A DNA stretch of 64,000 nucleotides from Pseudisothecium myosuroides (taxonomy: Eukaryota > Streptophyta > Bryopsida > Hypnales > Lembophyllaceae), in NCBI GenBank assembly GCA_951799445.1, contig OX637287.1:3720001-3784000 (forward strand), in the 5' to 3' direction. The notes under the pieces were generated by a model. The model saw only the letters and a list, made by a program, of their open reading frames with translations. It ran no database searches and was not told the origin of the DNA. Shown here piece after piece: positions 59,351 to 64,000 of the stretch (positions within the stretch are counted from its first letter, which is position 1; every line of letters begins with the position of its first letter). Position numbers and translations under genes: made by a program.

Positions 59351-61111
59351 TTAAAGCAGGCGATGCACCCTCCTGGCCTCCTCCTCCGTGTGATCCCATG
59401 GCATCGGCGGTAGCCGGGGCCGTAGGTGCGGGTTTGGGATGCACAGGACGTAGAGGGGGTGCCAGCCCCAGGTGGCGCGCTTGATCTCCGGGCCCCTCGT
59501 CCGTTCCCAGCAAGCGAGGAGGTTCTGCACTTTACTCTCCCGGCGTCCGCTCACTTCGCGTTGCGTCCGACTGTCGATCTCAAAGGCCCTCAACGCCCAA
59601 ATGTTCGCATAGTATTCCGCGGTGGGGTCCACGTACCTGGACACGTCGACCCCCCCGTCCGCTGATTCTTTCACCAGCTCGCTCGTCAACCGCAGGGCGT
59701 CCTGGAAGACCTCAGCGGGGCAGCCTAAATCCTGCAAGGAAACAAGACGACACGGCAGAGGTGAGCAGGGGTTCCAGCAAAACAGCTCGAAACCACCGAA
59801 ATGGGGGGGGGGGATTTCGGGACGGGTGGAGGGGCATTGGGTGCTTACCGGGACCATGTGGTACTGGAGCATGAAACGCCCAAATGCGGAGGTGGTCCGG
59901 AGCGCCCGGTCCGTTCCGGCGACGAACGTCGAGAACTTAGCAGACAGGGTGTCGCTATCCCAATCCGTCACCCCCGCCGGCAGGAGGCCCTCGTCGATGA
60001 GCCAAGCTAATGCGGTTTTGATCAACTGTCGGGACGGTCGCGAAACTGTGGGACTCGGTTCCTCCACGGTCGCTTGCGCCCGAAACCTGGCCTCGGCTGC
60101 CTGCCTTTCCTCGCGAAACGCTGTCGTCGTCGACGACGGCACGATGCCGGACGGCCTAAGGACTGGAGGAGTCGCGGGAGATGATCCGGGCTCGTCCCCT
60201 GCTCGACCTCTTGTGTTGAGGTCACTTGCTCGGACGGTCACGCCGACACCGCGATCGGGCACAGCAGGCGTCGTGGACGCGGTAGCAGTCCTAAGCCGTA
60301 ACTCTTGAATCCGGAGGTCGACCATATCGGAGCTCGTCGACGAGTTGGAGTTGCTCTGCGTATTAGCATCGGCCTCGCCACTATCCATGCCACCGGTGGC
60401 AAGCCGCATCGCCTCTTCACGCATCTCGGACCCCAGGTCGGGTCAACGTGCGTGCGAGCTCGACACCCCGACCTCGGGGTTGCTGGCGGGGGTCCTCTTC
60501 TGCGACTTCGATTGATGTTGGGGTGGAGGCGTGGAGTGCTCTTCGTCGCGACGCCGTAGACCTGTGCTGCGGGCCGGTGGTGTGAGTTGGACCTGGCCCC
60601 TGCCTTGCCTCGGCCTCGCCATCCGACGTGCCACGGCCGGTGAGGCCCTCAACCGCTCGGAACCCGGTGGCATTGGGGTGGAACGATTGTACTCGTTGAC
60701 GACGTTGACAACGCTCTTGCCCCCATTTATTTCTTCCGCCGTGCGGTCGGTGAGCAAGTTCGGATACATCTTCAATCGGATGCATAATCCATCGTTGTCG
60801 GCGTGCTCGTCGCAGCCCGCGAAGCAGTGGGTGTTGAGTCGAGCCCACTGCTTCTGCTCCCGACAGTACCTGCACTAGAACTTGCCGTTCGCTCCCTTAT
60901 AGGTTATGTGGCCTTCGATCATCAACGTCCTGTACTCCTCCAGCGAGTATTGCTCCATGTAGTGTCTGCCGTCCCACTTGTGGACTTCTCGCACATGGGT
61001 CCCGTTTACTATCTGTATGTCCCTCCACCCCCGCTTCCCCATGGCAATGCTGCGGATGAGGATCGTATGGGCTGTGGGCTTGCAATGAGTACACGAAGTC
61101 TGTCGGGTCAC
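59351..61111 (-). CDS. cassette ORF1: Cys/His zinc-binding N-terminus, spliced; two internal stops
   Basis: One frame runs from ATG at 61111 to TAA at 59351. It holds an intron 59848-59732 (GTAAGC...TTGCAG, 117 bp, in phase) and two in-frame stops: TAG at 60875-60877 and TGA at 60443-60445. Upstream of the first stop is SCTHCKPTAH, then REVHKWDGRHYMEQYSLEEY. Directly after it comes CRYCREQKQW followed by HCFAGCDEHA and a further Cys, a likely zinc-binding module spanning the stop. The middle is Arg/Pro/Ser-rich. The C-terminal 190 residues are ordered, with FSTFVAGTDRALRTTSAFGR and a helical part to the end. The family is not recognised. The TGA sits in CGTTGA, as expected from CpG decay of CGA. 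It lies about 130 bp upstream of ORF2 on the same strand, so the two form a unit. Confidence 0.5.
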
Positions 61112-61565
61112 CGTCGAGACCGAGAGTTGCAGACAGACTTCCGAAACCCTTAAACCGAAGAGCGTTATTGTACCCTAAACCCTAAAAGCATCCTCGAAGA
61201 GCGCATGGGAAAGATTGACCGACACCCTGAATCGAATCAAAACATTACAGCATAGCGAAACCTCCCTCCCATGAGGAGAAGACGTTTCGGATGAGATCCT
61301 AAACCTAAAACCCGTGTCAGGTTCGGAAGTCTATTAGGTCACCGTCGAGACCGAAAGTTGCAAACGGCTTCCCTAAACCCTAAACCGAAGAGCGTTATTG
61401 TATCCTAAACCCTAAAAGCATCCTCGAAGAGCCCATGGGAAAGATTGACCGACAGTCGAGACCGAATATAAACATCACAACACAGCGAAACGGCCCTCCC
61501 GTGAAGAGAAGACGTTTCGGATGAGATCCGAAATCTTAAACCCGAGTCAGGTTCTAAAACACACT
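61098..61565. repeat. 231-bp tandem duplication with CCCTAAA motifs
   Basis: Two adjacent copies start with GGTCACCGTCGAGACCGA, at 61106 and 61337. They share AAACCGAAGAGCGTTATTGT, AGCATCCTCGAAGAGC and GAAGACGTTTCGGATGAGAT. Each holds CCCTAAACC runs like the plant telomere repeat. The first copy overlaps the start of ORF1, so this may be its promoter or leader region duplicated. Confidence 0.85.
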
Positions 61566-61894
61566 ACAAAGAAGAAAGGTTCCTGTGTCTATTAAACCGT
61601 ATAGGGACTTGTTTCTTTGCAACCCTAAACCTCGGCGCACCCGAACTCGACAAGAGGAGGACCCCAGCAACCTAAATTACAAATGCAATTAGCATTTTCT
61701 TGTTCACTAAGCAGATGTGTATACTTGGGTCATGTAGAAATGCGTGCTATTCAATGTTGGACGTCCAGTAAAGATGATTTTCAAATGAATTGCCAAGACT
61801 GAATATCTCCCTAAACTCAAAGCTCCCTCTTAAGGTCTCGATTTTCCAACCGGAAATATCCCGATACCCCAGCAAGAGATATCACGATATTCCT
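61566..61894. other. spacer with one stray satellite motif
   Basis: No gene. CCAGCAAGAGATATCACGAT near 61872 is the inverted minisatellite core, so satellite-type sequence lies on both sides of the two-ORF cassette. Confidence 0.5.
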
Positions 61895-62340
61895 TGAGTT
61901 CCTAAACCCTAATTCCGAAGCGCCTTACTGTTCACGAGGACATAAGCGCATCCTGCGATACCCCTTGAGAAAGACAGACAGACAATCCTGAATCGAAAAC
62001 TTCACAACACACCGGATTGCTCTGAACCGTGATGGAAAGAGAACAAGGAGGAGCTCCGGAACCCTGGGGCCGGAGTCAGATTTGGACACATAGTATGCAA
62101 AGAAAGGTTCCCGTGCCTGTCAAAACAAACAGCGATGCATTTTTTTGCATCCCTAACCAGCGACTCACTCGAACGCAACAAGAGGAGGAGCAGAGTGATT
62201 GGGACCCAAAAACCCTGGGTGATGCGTCGTGCCTGTCCACTGCAATAACAGGACGGGCTTGTTGGGTTTGCACACACCCGGCCCTTACGACAATAAACTA
62301 CAAACGCAACAAGGAGATGGCGAGCTGACGTACCAAAGTG
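61895..62340. repeat. third, diverged copy of the 231-bp repeat
   Basis: CCTAAACCCTAATTCCGAAG, AGCGCATCCTGCGA, GACAATCCTGAATCGAAAAC and GGAGTCAGATT follow the same order as the tandem copies, with many differences and indels. Confidence 0.5.
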
Positions 62341-63055
62341 TGGAGGCCGCGAGCGCAAGCAACCCTAGACCCTCCGCCTCTGTGTGCGCGCTCGAAGCCG
62401 TTCCGTCGTAATCACGAGACCTCTTCCTCCGCCCTCCGAATGTCGCCGCCGCGCCGTGATTACAAGACCTCTTCCTCCGCCCTCCGATTGTCGCCGCCGC
62501 GCCGTGATCACAAGACCTCTTCCTCTGCCCTCCGGTTGTCGCCGCCGCGCCGTGATTACGAGACCTCTTCCTCCGCCCTACGCTGCTGTCCGATTTGCGC
62601 CCGCTCCGCCCTGCGCTTCTATCCAATGTGCGCCCGATTGCGAGCACGGACGAGGCTCTGCGACGATAGCAAAGAGAACCTCCTGACGCCAAGCGCGGGG
62701 ACGACAAAGAAGCCAAGCAAAAGGAGCCATACCCGTTCCGTAGGGAGGAAGACCTCGACGGCGGCGGGCATTCGATTGCCCGCGATGGTGGACAATCATG
62801 AGCCCTCCGCAACGGTGCTATGAAATCAAGAGCCCCCCGAGGCGGCGCTACGACGGGACGTCCCTTGTAGGAGTGTGATGATCGAATAGACGTCTTGCCC
62901 CTCCCGTCTCCTCCTAGCACATGTGGTTGGAGTGTGTTCCGCGGAGAAGGGCCTCTCGGCAATACCACGCAGCAGGGCGCTCCCATGCCGACACACGAGT
63001 GAGAATACGGTGACTGCGCTTTGAAGGGGTGCCACTCATCATGGATTTGTAGCAT
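62285..63055 (-). CDS. uncertain GC-rich ORF with 16-residue repeats
   Basis: A 256-codon minus frame includes four 16-residue repeats of the type GGRRKRSCNHGAAATF. The plus strand is also open over the repeats (62338-62823), which is expected for a 48-bp unit and weakens the case for either strand. There is no recognised domain and no splice evidence. It may be a basic, repeat-bearing protein or simply an open frame in GC-rich DNA. Confidence 0.2.
   Translation of the reverse strand: MLQIHDEWHPFKAQSPYSHSCVGMGAPCCVVLPRGPSPRNTLQPHVLGGDGRGKTSIRSSHSYKGRPVVAPPRGALDFIAPLRRAHDCPPSRAIECPPPSRSSSLRNGYGSFCLASLSSPRLASGGSLCYRRRASSVLAIGRTLDRSAGRSGRKSDSSVGRRKRSRNHGAAATTGGQRKRSCDHGAAATIGGRRKRSCNHGAAATFGGRRKRSRDYDGTASSAHTEAEGLGLLALAASTLWYVSSPSPCCVCSLLS
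62406..62585. repeat. 48-bp minisatellite, about four copies
   Basis: GACCTCTTCCTCCGCCCT and TGTCGCCGCCGCGCCGTGAT recur at a 48-bp spacing, with few substitutions. Confidence 0.9.
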
Positions 63056-63666
63056 GAATCATGACTGCGATCTATAGGGGTTCCAACGGCATGAACCCTA
63101 AATCCACGTTTGATGGCTTATAACTTCTTCGTACAGTTTTTTTTTTCAATAATTTCTGTTGGAAAAGTTTCACATACTAGTCTAGTTCTCGTGGTAAGAA
63201 TTCCATATCAATCCAAGAAGATATGATTGACTGAGAAGCATTTTAGCAGAGGTAGGTTTAGCAGTAGATGTGTTTTTTTGCTACTTTTTCCACTGTTTTT
63301 GACATTTCAAAACAATTTCGCAAATGCAATGAGTCAATTCGATGTTTTTTTTTTTCCACCAAAGTGTTTGTCTTTTGGTTTAGAATCACCTTGTAGCTTG
63401 AAGTTTTTCACTTGAGTAGGCTTAGAAATCGAATTCCACCTCGAAATGTGTTTTTAGGATAATTTCAGCATCTTTTTCCAACCCTAAAACATTATAATCC
63501 TTCAATCTATATGGTCAAGTGACCCCAAATTGTACTTACACCATCTACAACATGCGCAGTACAAGATTGTATGGTTCAGATTTTCAGCCCTTGTTCACCT
63601 TTACACTTATAACACTTGAAAAGCAAGGTTGTTTTTTGACATGGTTAGAGCTTCGGCGGTGAGGGG
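63056..63666. other. unassigned spacer
   Basis: AT-rich sequence without supportable gene. It may be the interior of a TTAA-type element whose right end is at 63670, but no matching left end was found. Confidence 0.35.
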
Positions 63667-63670
63667 TTAA
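63649..63670. mobile_element. orphan right end of a TTAA-type element
   Basis: CTTCGGCGGTGAGGGGTTAA is, reverse complemented, TTAACCCCTCACCGCCGAAG, close to the left end of the MITE at 16489. The other end is not seen. Confidence 0.4.
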
Positions 63671-64000
63671 CCCAAAACTAGATGTGGGAGTACGTAACAT
63701 CCGGAAAGTCCCGATTAACAATTTAGTGGAGGTAAAAGTAGCAGAACTTTTTCAATTTTTGCATTTAAATACAAAGTTAGGACTTAGATATTAGAAATAG
63801 AAATTAGTTTCTATGTAGGAAAGATAAAACTCTAATTAGGTTACGCAGTCTTCCGGAAACCGTAGCCGGAAAGCCGGAAAGCCGGAAAGTTCCGGATCGT
63901 AGAGACCTACTGACTAGGTTCCGGCTAGGGAACTTACGGGAACTTCTTTGGCAGCAGGAACTTAGGGTTCCGACAGGTATTTAAACCCCACCGCCAGCCT
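63671..64000. other. unassigned edge region with CCGGAA repeats
   Basis: AGCCGGAA is tandemly repeated three times near 63863-63890, and CCGGAAAG recurs around it. TATTTAAA near 63978 could be a TATA box. It may be the start of another LTR-type repeat cut by the window edge. Confidence 0.3.

Noticed and set aside
57139..60878. Plus-strand ORFs such as 57933-58790 and 59622-60308
   Set aside because: Shadows of the minus-strand ORF1/ORF2; only the minus frames have consistent splice sites and motif order.

Overview
The window looks like nuclear DNA of a land plant. The reasons are a five-exon plant-type pectinesterase with GT-AG introns, CACTA-type and TTAA-target DNA transposons, very long LTR sequences, CCCTAAA (plant telomere-type) motifs, and AT-rich intergenic DNA with few long ORFs. 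The species cannot be named from the sequence. One transposon pseudogene resembles a family I associate with bryophytes and lycophytes, but that is only an impression.

Layout. 1-900: C-terminal part of a probable pogo/CENP-B-type transposase frame. 1.1-4.75 kb: a TTAA-type element split by a 2.83 kb CACTA element. 8.5-11.1 kb: the only clear host gene, a secreted pectinesterase on the minus strand. 14.5-23.2 kb: small inverted-repeat elements, TTAA elements, a decayed zinc-finger/hAT-like transposon gene, and a GC-rich fold-back built from CCGTCCGCC-like motifs and split by a TTAA element. 23.2-49.5 kb: nested, related giant LTR-like repeats. Two of them (28494-33391 and 35237-41212) have TG...CA ends and 5-bp target duplications, and each has a related uninterrupted site elsewhere in the window. 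50.2-51.6 kb: a near-perfect 1.38 kb palindrome. 53.4-56.8 kb: a GATATC-rich minisatellite split by another TTAA element. 56.9-61.1 kb: a GC-rich minus-strand cassette of two spliced ORFs; the second ends in a Ulp1/C48-like domain. 61.1-62.6 kb: tandem repeats with telomere-like motifs and a 48-bp minisatellite. 62.8-64 kb: mostly unassigned.

How it fits together. Except for the pectinesterase, almost everything supportable is mobile or repeat-derived. Related copies inside the window give several unoccupied sites, so insertion boundaries can be placed to the base. The most interesting points are (i) the giant LTRs share a promoter-like block, a G-box and a short ATG mini-exon ending in a splice donor; (ii) several different elements share TTAACCCYT ends; and (iii) the two-ORF cassette with a protease-like domain sits inside satellite DNA. 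No search was run, so family names rest on motifs seen by eye.
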